The notes: generated by a model not told the origin, from the sequence alone. 64,000 nt of DNA from Tenacibaculum sp. 190524A02b (GCF_964036645.1 NZ_OZ038525.1:2316501-2380500); one strand, 5' to 3'; counted from the stretch's first letter, positions 1-10,308 are shown. Numbers and translations are program-made.

Positions 1-3000
1 TGTACCTTATAATCATCCGTTCCGTAGGTTCCATCGGTATTCACATCCACTATTTTAGCTGAAAAAGTAACACTGCTAGATGCTTTTATTTCAAAACCTT
101 CTTTTAATACTATAAAATCGGTAGCCGCTGCATTTCTAGATGTCGTTAATTTTTCATTGAACGTAATATCTTTTGGAGCATCATTTTGTTGATTCCCCAT
201 ACCATCAAAGATAGCTTCTTTTAACCAATTATTTCTATCATATTTATATTTATACAATACAGGTGTGGTATTAGCATCTGTAGTTCGCTTGGTATTCCAA
301 GTCATTCCTTTAATATTCCCCGTATATTGGTCTTCAATTCCCATAAGGTTATTGTTAAAGGTAAAGTTACTATTCCTTTGGTAATCGCCTCCATAATAAT
401 CTAAGGTCATTCCAAATAAATCGGTTTCATCACCATTAGGATCTAATTCTTTGGTCAAACTAGGATGGTTAATCGCTTTTAATTGTCCTGCTAAATTGTA
501 TACATAGTCAATTCCTTGAATACCGCCTGCTAATTCTGTTCTTTTTAATGCTCCGTTGGTTTGATAATAGGTATAATCTGCATGGGTAGTAAAAATACTA
601 TCGTCAGAAGAAGTTTCTACTTTCACCAACTGTTGTGTGTGCTCATCATAAGTATATTTATGAATAAACTGCTCTGTTGCATTTCCCTTTTGGAAATATA
701 CTTTATTTACCTGACTGGTAATTGGGTCGTATTCATAATCAATGGTTTTTACGCCTAAACCTTCAATATCCTGAATTATCCATTTTACACGTCCGTATAC
801 ATCATAACTATAATAGGTTCTAGAAAGAATAGTACTACCTTCCATATTATAAGTTCTTGCTACATTACCTGATAAAAAAGTAGGATTCCTATAGGCTACT
901 CCTGCATTGGAATTTAACCATGTTTGTGCAGAAGAAGACAAGAAATCATACTCTGTAAAATGTTGTTCTTTTCTGTTATGGTTTGGCAAATCACTCTGGT
1001 AAACTTCTACACTATTCATTAAAATACTCTTAAACGGATATGTATCCATTGTGATATGCTCATCTCCAGGAAAATTTTCTAAAACCTCTCTATCTGAATG
1101 TACTCCACTTTGAACTGGACGTCCTAATTCATCATAACTGGTGTACGAAATTTCATAGTGATTCCATTGCTTACTATTAATAGAGAATCTTATTTGCCCA
1201 TCTTTACGGTAGATAAACCAAGCATGTCCTTCATCTGGACTTTGAGTGTGGGTTAACTGTCCTAAAGCATTGTAAACAAAATTACTCTTTAACTTATCAT
1301 TATGACTTACATTAGCTTGCAACCCGTCTAAACAGGTATCTACGAAACCTAAAGGCTGTAATGAACTGGTTAACTGACCAACTTCATTGTAATAGTTTAG
1401 GCTAAAATCATAATAGTTTACCTCATAACGTATTCCTACCGCATCATTCCCTTTTACAGGTTCTATTCTTTTACTCCCTTTGTCAATATACGTTAAGGTA
1501 TGGCTCTTTGTTAATGTTTTTGAGCCTGTGTATTCAATACGATAAAATCCAGCCTTAGAAATATCTCCATTAGGCTGCTCAGTTTTTAAATCAAAAATTT
1601 TATAGTCGCTGGCATTTCCTAATAAAGTTGCTGTATTTTCACAACCTACTGGAATGTGTACATCAACATATTTTTGTTCTCCTATTAATGATAACACTTG
1701 GTATCCTTTAGCTCCGCCTGAACGTGCAGCACCTAAGGTTTTTCCATCTGCATCTGTAAATACTACAGATTCATTTCCTTTTATATCTTGTACTACTGTT
1801 TTTCCTGCTTTTAACCACACTAAGTGTTTATTAACATCGCTTAAATCGCCATCAATGTCCGTATAATAGGTAGCGGCAATAGCTGGATTGCCTGAAAAAC
1901 TACTGTAACCATATACATAATACATTTCTTGAGCAGCTGGCATAGAAAAACTGTAACCTCTTCTCCACTCTCCGTTTTGTTTATTACCTCCAATGGTTTG
2001 CATTACAGCTCCGGGCATTAACTCGCTATACACAGAACGAGTATAAGGACGTTCCGTTTTATCCATCAAAGCTTCCTCTTGGTTATTGTAATAATAGGCT
2101 CCTAATGTTGACGTATTTAATATGGTAGGGTCTAATGTATCATCTGTGTCTAAATCATCTGTTGTCAACTCTCCTCCTGTCGTTTTTTCAACAAATCCTT
2201 CTTGATAATTATAATTTTCTCCTTCTCTTACTGGGGCACTTAAACTTTGCAAGGCTGGACGTCCTTGTGCATCGTAGATGGTTTGTGATGCTAATACTCT
2301 ATTATGCTTGGAATCATAACTTTGTGATTGCTCTAGTTTACCTAAATCATTATAGTAATTTTTAGCACTTCCTATCAAACGACCATTGATATCATAGGTT
2401 TTTGAACGTGTCCAATTTCTATCTTCGTAAGGTTCTAAACAGCCATTATTTGTAGTACTTGGTTCATCAATACAATAATCTAAATTATTATCTACTTCTC
2501 CTGCTGCTGCTGTTAACCTTGAAACTGGCTCTGCATTATAATCTCCATAACCATCTCCATCTGTATCTTTATAATAAAAACTATATGAGGGATTGGCTTT
2601 TTGTTTTATAGTTATTATATCTGGTATTCCACCCGCTAACATTGTACCATGATCAAAAGTAAAAGTAACTTCCCTATCTACTGCCGTTTCATTATTAGAA
2701 AGAGAGAATTCCATTCTATTTTTTCCAGTATTAATTACTCGTACCCATGGAAAGTTATCTAAATCAGTTGTCACTTTAGGAAATCCTTGACAACCTTCAT
2801 AATTCATTTGAAAATTTAAACTTGTTGTATTCCAATTTGCTAAAACTACATCTCCTCGAATGACACTTACGTCATTATTAGCCTGAACTTCAAAACCTAA
2901 ATAATTACAAACATCTCCCGTATCTCCTAGCGTTTTTTGTGCTACCAATACGTTTCCTATAAGTAAGAAAATTATTGTTATATACCTAAGTTGTAAACCT

Positions 3001-3011
3001 GTCCTTTTCAT
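1..3011 (-). CDS. RHS/YD-repeat secreted protein, DUF6443-type (partial, C-terminus beyond window)
   Basis: The frame is open from the ATG at 3009-3011 to the window edge, about 1003 codons. It starts with a signal peptide (MKRTGLQLRYITIIFLLIG, then NVLVA-Q). Next come a short beta-rich domain, an acidic DTDGDGYGD segment near residue 130, and from about residue 185 YD-type repeats (YDINGRLIG, YDAQGRP, YDELGRPVQSG, YNALGQLTH, YSYDVYGRVKW). Near the left edge is a segment GFEIKASSSVTFSAKI, typical of Bacteroidota RHS-like proteins. Family knowledge: these are large secreted or surface shell proteins, and some carry C-terminal toxins; the C-terminus here is not visible, so a toxin role cannot be judged. 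Only 3 nt separate it from the stop of the upstream 1714-residue gene, so the two are almost certainly co-transcribed. Confidence 0.85.
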   Translation of the reverse strand, partial: MKRTGLQLRYITIIFLLIGNVLVAQKTLGDTGDVCNYLGFEVQANNDVSVIRGDVVLANWNTTSLNFQMNYEGCQGFPKVTTDLDNFPWVRVINTGKNRMEFSLSNNETAVDREVTFTFDHGTMLAGGIPDIITIKQKANPSYSFYYKDTDGDGYGDYNAEPVSRLTAAAGEVDNNLDYCIDEPSTTNNGCLEPYEDRNWTRSKTYDINGRLIGSAKNYYNDLGKLEQSQSYDSKHNRVLASQTIYDAQGRPALQSLSAPVREGENYNYQEGFVEKTTGGELTTDDLDTDDTLDPTILNTSTLGAYYYNNQEEALMDKTERPYTRSVYSELMPGAVMQTIGGNKQNGEWRRGYSFSMPAAQEMYYVYGYSSFSGNPAIAATYYTDIDGDLSDVNKHLVWLKAGKTVVQDIKGNESVVFTDADGKTLGAARSGGAKGYQVLSLIGEQKYVDVHIPVGCENTATLLGNASDYKIFDLKTEQPNGDISKAGFYRIEYTGSKTLTKSHTLTYIDKGSKRIEPVKGNDAVGIRYEVNYYDFSLNYYNEVGQLTSSLQPLGFVDTCLDGLQANVSHNDKLKSNFVYNALGQLTHTQSPDEGHAWFIYRKDGQIRFSINSKQWNHYEISYTSYDELGRPVQSGVHSDREVLENFPGDEHITMDTYPFKSILMNSVEVYQSDLPNHNRKEQHFTEYDFLSSSAQTWLNSNAGVAYRNPTFLSGNVARTYNMEGSTILSRTYYSYDVYGRVKWIIQDIEGLGVKTIDYEYDPITSQVNKVYFQKGNATEQFIHKYTYDEHTQQLVKVETSSDDSIFTTHADYTYYQTNGALKRTELAGGIQGIDYVYNLAGQLKAINHPSLTKELDPNGDETDLFGMTLDYYGGDYQRNSNFTFNNNLMGIEDQYTGNIKGMTWNTKRTTDANTTPVLYKYKYDRNNWLKEAIFDGMGNQQNDAPKDITFNEKLTTSRNAAATDFIVLKEGFEIKASSSVTFSAKIVDVNTDGTYGTDDYKV

Positions 3012-3014
3012 AAT

Positions 3015-6000
3015 TTATTGATTCTTTTTATAGTTATAACTATTCGTACTTACTTTCTTAAATCCACCAGTGATTCCTGCAGCTGGATTGTCTACTACTT
3101 CTACCCAAGTTTCTTTTAAACGTCCTGCATCATCATATACATAACAGGTAGACAACCCGTTAGCTCCTGTAATAAACGTCACTTCATCCCATTGGTTATA
3201 TACATAACTGGTCATACTTGAAGTAGCTGGATGTAAGCGGAAATCGTCTGCGTATAAAGTACCTGTTGTACTTCTAATTCCTATGTTATAATCCTCGGTA
3301 CTTAATATATCTTCGTAATGATTTAACAATACCCATGAACCTGCATACACTTTTTCTCCATTAAAAGCCTTTGCATTACCATTAACCATTACCCTTGCTT
3401 TTGACTCATTACCTTTGTCTACCCATAGAGATATTTTGTATTCCCCTGTTCGATGTTCTCCTTTCTTCATTAAAAATGTAAAACAATTGACATTACTATC
3501 TACCAATATAGAAGTCTTCCCTGTATGTGATTTTTCTATACTTGTTTTACTTTTAGCTGCTTCTGCACCATCCTCAATTCCTACTAAAGCTACACCTCCT
3601 TGACCTGGTAGTACAGCAGAAGTCATTGATAAATTATCCGCTCCTGAATAATACATCTCTTTATATGCCGCATTAGAAGTTGCTAAAACTTTAGAGTTAT
3701 CACCTGTCATTCTAGTAGATGCATAGTTTCCATTAATATCTTTTACTTCTAATGGTTGAGAAATACGATTATATGCTGTTATCTCAGAAACTTCTCTCCA
3801 ATCTGAATTAGTTTGTGACGCTCCAATTCCCCATTGAAAATCATCATGACTATTCTCATCAAAACCAGTATACAAACCTTGTTCATCTATTTCTCCATTC
3901 CATACAAACTCTTTATGCTTCCTCCAAACTTTCTTTCTAGATTCTGTAGGAGTATAATCATTCTCTTCTGGTAAATATATTTGACGTGCTTTATAAGTCC
4001 ATTCATTCTTCCATGTTGTAACTCCCACATTAATAGGCCTCCATGTATTATCTTTATACAAATATGTGTAATTAACAGCTCCTTGTGTTAGCATGTTTTT
4101 GTTATCCACATTATCTATTTTAGATCCCATTTGAGCATATTCTGGTATTGTATATGCTGGAACATGTTTTGTTTTAAAAGCCTTTCCATCACTAGCATAG
4201 GTTCTTGTCTCAAGTACCTGTCCTGTTAAAAAGTCATGCTTATCAAAATGCTTAGTTACGGTTAATCCCCCTGAAGTTTCTTCTACACTTTCTAAAACAC
4301 TTGGGTAATTAATCTTACTTGTCGATGTAACATATAACCCAAATGAAAAACCATATAACCTTTTATAATTAATATGGCTCTCTTGAAAAACTCCAATTTC
4401 TTTATCTTTATTAAGGTCTTCTTTATAATTATTTTTCACTCTCTGTAGTACATGATCTCTATGGTTATATTTTGTCATTTTCTTCAATCTCCCAATAGCC
4501 CCCAACCTACTCTCTATCATATACTTTGTTGTTTCAATATCTGGTTTTATAACTACACCAGAATGTCCAGAATAAATTTCTCCTGTATTTATATAATCAA
4601 AAGTGTATGTTCCATTTTTCACTGCTCGATCTTGAACTCTTCTTATACTAAAAACTCTACCAAAATTAAATTCATTCCTTCCTGAAGAACTTGCAACCTT
4701 TATCGTTTCAAACTCATAATTTTCTTTCCCTAATACTTTTCCATTTTTATCTTTGTTTTCGACCTGAACATTACTATACATAACTAAAGGTGAAGGTAGA
4801 TAAGGCTGAAAAGGAATTAATTTATTTTTTTTTGTTGGAGCATATGAAGTAATCCCTGACACTCTACCTGTTTCTTCATTCAAATACAGATAATTTGAAG
4901 AAACCTCTTCGTTACCTACATTGTTTGATACACTAATCTTCTTAACTCTAAGACCACCTCCTTTAAAACCATTTAAAGTTTCATCTTTAACAATATAATC
5001 TTTAGGTAATAAAAGTTCAACTTCATGCTTATTTTTTATGTCTCCTTTATATTTAATACTCTTTTCTGACACTTCTTCTACTTGTACAGATGCATGTCTT
5101 GGGTAATGAGAATAAGAGAAATAATCATTAGACTGGTAATATTTTGTAAAATCTACAAACTCATTATTAGTTGTTATTAATTTATTTGTACGATCAACAT
5201 TTACTTTCAATTTAAATATATCTAAACTTGATGCCTCTGCAAAATAAGAATCCGACTCGTATTCTATTTTTATATTACCTCCTAATGGAGTTTTTATATT
5301 ATTTAAACTCCAAGCATCAGGTGATTTTGAATTATACCCCCAATTATCTTTATCTTCTAGATTAAACATTGTATTTTCTTTCTCATAGTTAAATTCATAA
5401 GGAGGTATCAATCCTATACCTTTTTTTCCTTTAAAAAGAATTTTTCTCAAGCTTAATTTACCATAAGATGAATTAGGAGAATTTCTCGCCAATTTATAAT
5501 CATAATCAAAATTTATTACCTGTAAAGCTTTTCTTTCTATACTATTTATATCTAAATCATAAATATCTAATATATTTTTACCTATATTATATCTAAATAT
5601 TTTAGAATCGATTCTATCCCAATACAAAGTGTTTTTTTCATAAGGCACACCATTAAACCCCCATTTTATATCTTCTATACCATATAATGGTTTACTAATA
5701 GCTCCAAAACCAAGTTCTTTCCAACGCCCCAAAATATGATCATTTTGTTTTTCAATCGGCCTGTAAGAATAATGATCATTTTTTAATAAAATTATTTTAT
5801 TTAATTTTAATGAATAATTCTCAGGTACATCTCTATATAATCTTCTTGTTTTTTTATAAAAATATCCATAGGGTATATTTAACTTTAAATTATGCCTATC
5901 TCCTTTAGCTGTATACATTTCATAAATCTCTGTATTTAAATATCTACCATAGTCATCTGTTGTTATACTTAACCCATTTTTTTCTATATCTATATTAAAA

Positions 6001-8159
6001 GTATTTGAATTAATATCAAAAGGCGCTTTATATATATAGTCTTTAATATTATGTGATTTATTATCTTCCCTTATTTCCTTAACAAAAAGTGCTGTATGAG
6101 TTCTTGTTTTAATAGCATCCAAATAATAAATTTCTTTACGCCCTTTTGAGTATGAATATGATTTTTTACCCTTTTCATTTTCAGTTTCCTCATAGCCTTC
6201 TATCGGTATTCTCCAACCAAAGCCTTCAGACCATTTACCATAATCAAAATCTATCCAATATCCATAATCGGTATTATCTAATTCACCATTATTATTTGTA
6301 TCGACATAATCTGGTCCTGTAATAGCTGTAAGTAGCCAATGCGTTGCATAAGGTGCATTTTTTTCTTTTTCAAAAAAATTTTTATTTTCATTAGACTTGT
6401 CTTGAAAAGTTTTATAATAACTTTCAAATTGATATACCGGTAATGAATAATGATATGTTTTTCCATCCATAGCAGTAATTTGAAAAGCTCCTATTCCTTC
6501 ATTTAAAAATATTTTTTTATTACTTCTATTTAAAAAGTTATCCTTATCCTTAGCTTCAAGAAAAAATTTATTAACTCCACTCCTTATTTCCTTATTCGTA
6601 AAAGTTGTTATTGTATTCCCTTCTCTTTTTCTTCCATTCGCATAATCATTACTATAGTTATTTAATTGATTAGTTTTAACTTTTTGAAAAATATTAGTTT
6701 TTAAAACTCCTAAATCAATATTATCTGAATATTCAATATCTGAAGTTTCAATTCTAAGAAAAGAATTATATGCATCTTGGAATGTAAAAAAACTTTTTTT
6801 ATTTAACTCTTCATTAGTAATTTCAGTTATATCTCTATTCAAATAAAAAGTTCCAAAGTCATTATCCCATGACGAATGTACATCATTAGGTTTCCACCAA
6901 AAAGGTTTAGGTGCCTTTATTGACCTTGGTGATAATATCATTTTATCATTATATGGAGAGATACTCCCTGAAATCCCCTGTGAGTTAACACTATAATTAT
7001 CATAACTAGGTAAAGATATTGAAGCATAGTTATATTGAGTTAATCCATGTGAAGCTGAATGAAATCTATTTTCTATTTCTGATTTATAATAGATATCACT
7101 AACATCCATAAAATGATCTCTCTTTGAATATGGTAATAAAGTTCCATCGTTATATTTCCTATTAGAATTTGACACATAAGGATACAGTATCCCAGAAGTA
7201 TTAAGGGTGTTATTCTTAAATAATGAATACTTAACTTCTTTATGTTGATACCCTACATAAAACATAAAAACAGGCAATGAAAAACCTGATACTCTAGATC
7301 TTACACTATAATCTTGACTAGATATAACTTCCGAAGAATTAAAAACCCCTATTCCAGCACCATTTAAACTCCCATTCATAGAAACTCCTTGTGAATTAAA
7401 ACTAATACCTGTCCCTAACACTTGCGCCGCTCCTTTCCCTGAGTAGCCGACAACCGTTGAAGAAGAAAAACTCCCTGATAAACCATTACTGTAATTATAG
7501 TTTAAATTTAACCCTAATACTGAGTTACTATTCCTATAACCATATCCAGCGTTTATACCATTTGTTGCAAAACTTATGTTAGCTCCTTTAGCTCTAAGAC
7601 CAATTCCAGCTGAAACACCGCTATGATCTATATTTACAAAACTTCCTCCTACACCAAAAGAAACTGATCCAGATAAAGATTGATTTGAGCCCCAAGAAAG
7701 CCCTAAACCAACTGAAAACCCATTACTTAAACTTGTCCCCACACTGAAACTATAATAATCCTCAGACCAACCTTTATCATAGAAAAATTCATTAACCGAA
7801 GTTTTCCCCCAATCATCAGGGTTTCCATTTACACCTCTATTAATAGCTCCAGGGTTTAAATTCCAACCCAAACCTACCCACGAAGCTTCTTGATCCATGG
7901 CAATTCCTGCATGATAATTTAATGCCAACGGATAACCTCCTTCTGGACTGGGTACATTTAACAAGGGTAATACATAACTTAAATTACCTGTTACTAAATT
8001 TACCATATCTGTCGCATCTACTGGTTCAAAAGCTGCTGCTTCTGGTGCATTGGGACCATTGTTATTTGCATACAAGACATTGTACGGAAAAATGGTACTT
8101 AAAAAATTTAATAGGAAGAACATAGCAATCGTTCTTCGGGTTTGTTTGTTCTTTATCAT
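3015..8159 (-). CDS. Giant RHS/SpvB-like secreted protein (1714 aa)
   Basis: A signal peptide (to about residue 31, LLNFLSTIFPYNVLYA) is followed by a conserved module with VDATDMVNLVTGNLSYVLPL and LNYHAGIAMDQEASWVGLGW, the N-terminus typical of Bacteroidota RHS-associated proteins. Residues about 135-280 are rich in Gly, Ser and Asn and look like repetitive beta structure. The long central part is AT-rich and Lys/Asn/Tyr-rich. The last 60 residues hold a YD repeat (CYVYDDAGRLKETWVEV). No T9SS sorting domain or clear toxin domain is visible. It is the first gene of a two-gene unit with the DUF6443-type protein 3 nt downstream. Inference: the two may assemble, the first ending in YD repeats and the second continuing them. 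Confidence 0.85.
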   Translation of the reverse strand: MIKNKQTRRTIAMFFLLNFLSTIFPYNVLYANNNGPNAPEAAAFEPVDATDMVNLVTGNLSYVLPLLNVPSPEGGYPLALNYHAGIAMDQEASWVGLGWNLNPGAINRGVNGNPDDWGKTSVNEFFYDKGWSEDYYSFSVGTSLSNGFSVGLGLSWGSNQSLSGSVSFGVGGSFVNIDHSGVSAGIGLRAKGANISFATNGINAGYGYRNSNSVLGLNLNYNYSNGLSGSFSSSTVVGYSGKGAAQVLGTGISFNSQGVSMNGSLNGAGIGVFNSSEVISSQDYSVRSRVSGFSLPVFMFYVGYQHKEVKYSLFKNNTLNTSGILYPYVSNSNRKYNDGTLLPYSKRDHFMDVSDIYYKSEIENRFHSASHGLTQYNYASISLPSYDNYSVNSQGISGSISPYNDKMILSPRSIKAPKPFWWKPNDVHSSWDNDFGTFYLNRDITEITNEELNKKSFFTFQDAYNSFLRIETSDIEYSDNIDLGVLKTNIFQKVKTNQLNNYSNDYANGRKREGNTITTFTNKEIRSGVNKFFLEAKDKDNFLNRSNKKIFLNEGIGAFQITAMDGKTYHYSLPVYQFESYYKTFQDKSNENKNFFEKEKNAPYATHWLLTAITGPDYVDTNNNGELDNTDYGYWIDFDYGKWSEGFGWRIPIEGYEETENEKGKKSYSYSKGRKEIYYLDAIKTRTHTALFVKEIREDNKSHNIKDYIYKAPFDINSNTFNIDIEKNGLSITTDDYGRYLNTEIYEMYTAKGDRHNLKLNIPYGYFYKKTRRLYRDVPENYSLKLNKIILLKNDHYSYRPIEKQNDHILGRWKELGFGAISKPLYGIEDIKWGFNGVPYEKNTLYWDRIDSKIFRYNIGKNILDIYDLDINSIERKALQVINFDYDYKLARNSPNSSYGKLSLRKILFKGKKGIGLIPPYEFNYEKENTMFNLEDKDNWGYNSKSPDAWSLNNIKTPLGGNIKIEYESDSYFAEASSLDIFKLKVNVDRTNKLITTNNEFVDFTKYYQSNDYFSYSHYPRHASVQVEEVSEKSIKYKGDIKNKHEVELLLPKDYIVKDETLNGFKGGGLRVKKISVSNNVGNEEVSSNYLYLNEETGRVSGITSYAPTKKNKLIPFQPYLPSPLVMYSNVQVENKDKNGKVLGKENYEFETIKVASSSGRNEFNFGRVFSIRRVQDRAVKNGTYTFDYINTGEIYSGHSGVVIKPDIETTKYMIESRLGAIGRLKKMTKYNHRDHVLQRVKNNYKEDLNKDKEIGVFQESHINYKRLYGFSFGLYVTSTSKINYPSVLESVEETSGGLTVTKHFDKHDFLTGQVLETRTYASDGKAFKTKHVPAYTIPEYAQMGSKIDNVDNKNMLTQGAVNYTYLYKDNTWRPINVGVTTWKNEWTYKARQIYLPEENDYTPTESRKKVWRKHKEFVWNGEIDEQGLYTGFDENSHDDFQWGIGASQTNSDWREVSEITAYNRISQPLEVKDINGNYASTRMTGDNSKVLATSNAAYKEMYYSGADNLSMTSAVLPGQGGVALVGIEDGAEAAKSKTSIEKSHTGKTSILVDSNVNCFTFLMKKGEHRTGEYKISLWVDKGNESKARVMVNGNAKAFNGEKVYAGSWVLLNHYEDILSTEDYNIGIRSTTGTLYADDFRLHPATSSMTSYVYNQWDEVTFITGANGLSTCYVYDDAGRLKETWVEVVDNPAAGITGGFKKVSTNSYNYKKNQ

Positions 8160-8626
8160 AATTTCTGGTTTGTGCTTAATTATTTAATTTAAGGGTTGTT
8201 ATGTTTTCTTTTCTATTTATATAGTTTTTTCTATTCTTTAATTACGCTATTGCTAATTGTACTTAATCGATCACATTTTGTTTTATTCGATTTACAGATT
8301 ACTTCACTCCGTAAACTTCGTTCGTAATGACGGAATTTGAGCGTCATTACGAGGTATCGAAGTAATCTTCTTATTCGACTACTTCTCGATAGCTCTGCTG
8401 AGCGTAGTCGAAGTACTATTTTCTTTCGATTTCGATATACTCAATCTCCAGAAAATCATTCGAAGTGACAACTTCTTTTTTATTTATTGTTCCCTTTTAA
8501 AAGATTACTTCACTCCGTAAACTCCGTTCGTAATGACGGGAATGAACGTCATTACGAGGTATCGAAGTAATCTTCTTATCGATTGACAGATTACTTCATT
8601 CGCTACCGCTGCTTCGTAATGACGGA
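8160..8626. repeat. REP-like palindromic repeats between the RHS pair and a lipoprotein gene
   Basis: No gene is visible. Two complete copies of an imperfect inverted repeat lie at 8297-8367 and 8503-8572: the left arm reads GATTACTTCACTCCG...GTAATGACG, the right arm CGTCATTACGAGG...GAAGTAATC. A third, left-arm-only copy lies at 8589-8625, abutting the stop codon of the next gene. Between the two full copies is a second element with its own inverted repeat (CGACTACTTCTCGATAGC ... GCGTAGTCGAAGTA, from 8376). The right arm resembles the CGTCATTGCGAGG...GCAATC repeat that occurs in many bacterial genomes. Confidence 0.85.
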
Positions 8627-9253
8627 TTAAAATTCTATACTTGGTTCGCTATTTATATTTTTTGTAGGTATTTTAAACTTCACCTCTCCTGTATAGGTTC
8701 CTAAATCGCCTATGGTGATGTTTATGTAATCTTCTTTTAAATATTTTTGATCTCTTGGGTATACAAAAAGCATGGTAGTTGCTTTGCTCATTCCATACAT
8801 TCTTGGATATACATAGTCTAGCAACTCCAAGGTATCTTTTTGTGGTGTGAATACGTGTACTTTTTTTCCCATACCGAAGGCTAACTCATTTACCATAGCT
8901 CCAAATTCTTGTCGGTTTCTAGGAGTGGTACTTAACAATTCCTTATTGTCTCTAGACATGGATAAAGTAAAATAGATGTACTGCTGGTACTTTTCTCTTA
9001 ACTCTTTTATTTTATCCTTGTTAATTTCTTCTCCTAGTTCTTGATCCACCAATAAATCAGTTGGTTTGTATAGTAATGAGAACTCATATCCATTTACTTT
9101 TTTAGTATGTAAATAACCATTGTCTTCATTACGCAAGTAACTCCATAATTCGTCCTTGGTATCAAATGTTTTGTTAGAACAGCTTGTTACCATTATTACT
9201 GATAAAATAAATAGGATATACTTCATAGCATTAGCAACTAATTTAGTTTTCAT
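8627..9253 (-). CDS. Hypothetical lipoprotein
   Basis: This is a 208-residue protein of unknown function. There are two possible starts: the ATG at 9253, and an in-frame ATG ten codons in (9226) that gives a compact lipoprotein signal MKYILFILSVIMVTSC with Cys as lipidation site. I favour the internal start functionally but keep the longer frame. The mature part is soluble, mixed alpha/beta and rich in Lys and Asp/Glu, with no motif I recognise. REP-like repeats lie on both sides, directly abutting its 3' end. It may be a species-level accessory gene. Confidence 0.7.
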   Translation of the reverse strand: MKTKLVANAMKYILFILSVIMVTSCSNKTFDTKDELWSYLRNEDNGYLHTKKVNGYEFSLLYKPTDLLVDQELGEEINKDKIKELREKYQQYIYFTLSMSRDNKELLSTTPRNRQEFGAMVNELAFGMGKKVHVFTPQKDTLELLDYVYPRMYGMSKATTMLFVYPRDQKYLKEDYINITIGDLGTYTGEVKFKIPTKNINSEPSIEF

Positions 9254-9663
9254 TTATTTATAGCTTATATAATATTACTTTTCTATAGTCCTCTTTTATG
9301 AGATTACTTCACTCCGTAAACTCCGTTCGTAATGAAGGAATTTGAACGTCATTGCGAGGTATCGAAGCAATCTCTTTATCCAACTAACGGATTACTTCAT
9401 CCGCTACCGCTCCTTCGTAATGACGGGATTCAACGCCATTGTGAGATATCGAAGAAAACTCTTCATTCAACTACTTCTCGATAGCTCTGCTGAGCGTAGT
9501 CGAAGTACTATTTTCTTTCGATTTCGATATACTTAATCTCCAGAAAATCACTCGAAGTAACAACCTCTTTTTTATTTATTGTTCCCTTTTATAAAGATTA
9601 CTTCACTCCGTAAACTTCGTTCGTAATGAAGGGATTCAACGTCATTGTGAGGTACGAAGTAAT
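9254..9663. repeat. Second cluster of the same REP-like repeats
   Basis: No gene is visible. Palindromic copies lie at 9302-9372 (arms CACTCCGTAAACTCCG / CGTCATTGCGAGG) and, degenerate, at 9389-9455. A left arm begins at 9597 and ends against the stop codon of the Skp-like gene at 9664. Positions 9470-9594 are a near-identical copy of 8379-8503, so the order of elements in 8.3-8.6 kb is repeated here. The lipoprotein gene is thus bracketed by direct copies of a composite repeat. Confidence 0.8.
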
Positions 9664-10197
9664 TTACTTTCCTTCGAATTCAGAATTTAATCCTTCTAAA
9701 ACTACTTCTGTTAAATCAGCACTTTTATCTGCGTACATGATGTTACCGCCTCCGCTAGCTCCAAAAATGATTTTGTAACCTTTTTTCTTTCCGTATTCTT
9801 TTACATAATCATTGATATCATTCACCACAGTTTGTGTCGCTTTTTTATCTTCTGATTGGATTTGTTTTTGAATAGCTTGTTGGTAGTTATTAATTTGTTG
9901 TTGTTTGTTACTTAATAACTGTTGCTTTAATTCTAATTCTTTTTTAGAGAATTTTGAGCGCTCTTTTTCGTATAGCTTTAATTCTTTTTGCCAATCAGTT
10001 ACCAAACTGTCTACATTTGATTTTAGCACTTTTGCCTTTTTCTCAAACTCAGCACGAACAACCTTTGTACGTTTATAACCATCTAATAATTTATTTACAT
10101 CTACATATACTAAGTCTGATGAACTTTGTGAATAGAAAAATGTAACGATTGAAAATACTAGTGCTAAAACACTTAAGGGTAAAACAATTTTTTTCAT
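9664..10197 (-). CDS. OmpH/Skp-family periplasmic chaperone
   Basis: The 177-residue protein has an N-terminal export signal (residues 1-25, MKKIVLPLSVLALVFSIVTF). The motif LVYVDVNKLLDGYKRTKVVR is followed by a long charged coiled coil (about residues 45-120, with LKQQLLSNKQQQINNYQQAI), then a beta-strand segment KKGYKIIFGASGGGNIMYAD and a C-terminal helix. This is the Skp/OmpH layout, which holds unfolded outer-membrane proteins in the periplasm. Length fits the family. It has its own good promoter at 10231-10260. Confidence 0.88.
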   Translation of the reverse strand: MKKIVLPLSVLALVFSIVTFFYSQSSSDLVYVDVNKLLDGYKRTKVVRAEFEKKAKVLKSNVDSLVTDWQKELKLYEKERSKFSKKELELKQQLLSNKQQQINNYQQAIQKQIQSEDKKATQTVVNDINDYVKEYGKKKGYKIIFGASGGGNIMYADKSADLTEVVLEGLNSEFEGK

Positions 10198-10230
10198 GAT
10201 TTATATCTTTTCTTAAAAAATTTAACGGCG

Positions 10231-10260
10231 CAAATGTAGTTCTTTTTAATCAACCACAAA
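10231..10260 (-). promoter_or_regulatory. Promoter of the Skp/OmpH gene
   Basis: On the minus strand TTTG (10257-10260) is separated by 18 nt from a perfect TACATTTG (10231-10238). This matches the Bacteroidota TTTG / TAnnTTTG consensus and lies about 35 nt upstream of the start codon. Confidence 0.65.
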
Positions 10261-10270
10261 ATATTTCCCC

Positions 10271-10308
10271 ACAAAAAAAAAGCCACAAAACAATAGTAAT
10301 GTGACTTT
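10271..10308 (-). terminator. Terminator of the AIR synthase gene
   Basis: Read on the minus strand, AGTCACA pairs with TGTGGCT (one G-U) around an 11-nt loop and is followed by a run of T. It lies about 20 nt beyond the stop codon at 10329. Confidence 0.6.

Noticed and set aside
8297..9664. Insertion sequence or transposon
   Set aside because: No transposase reading frame or target-site duplication is visible; the repeats are short palindromes of REP type.
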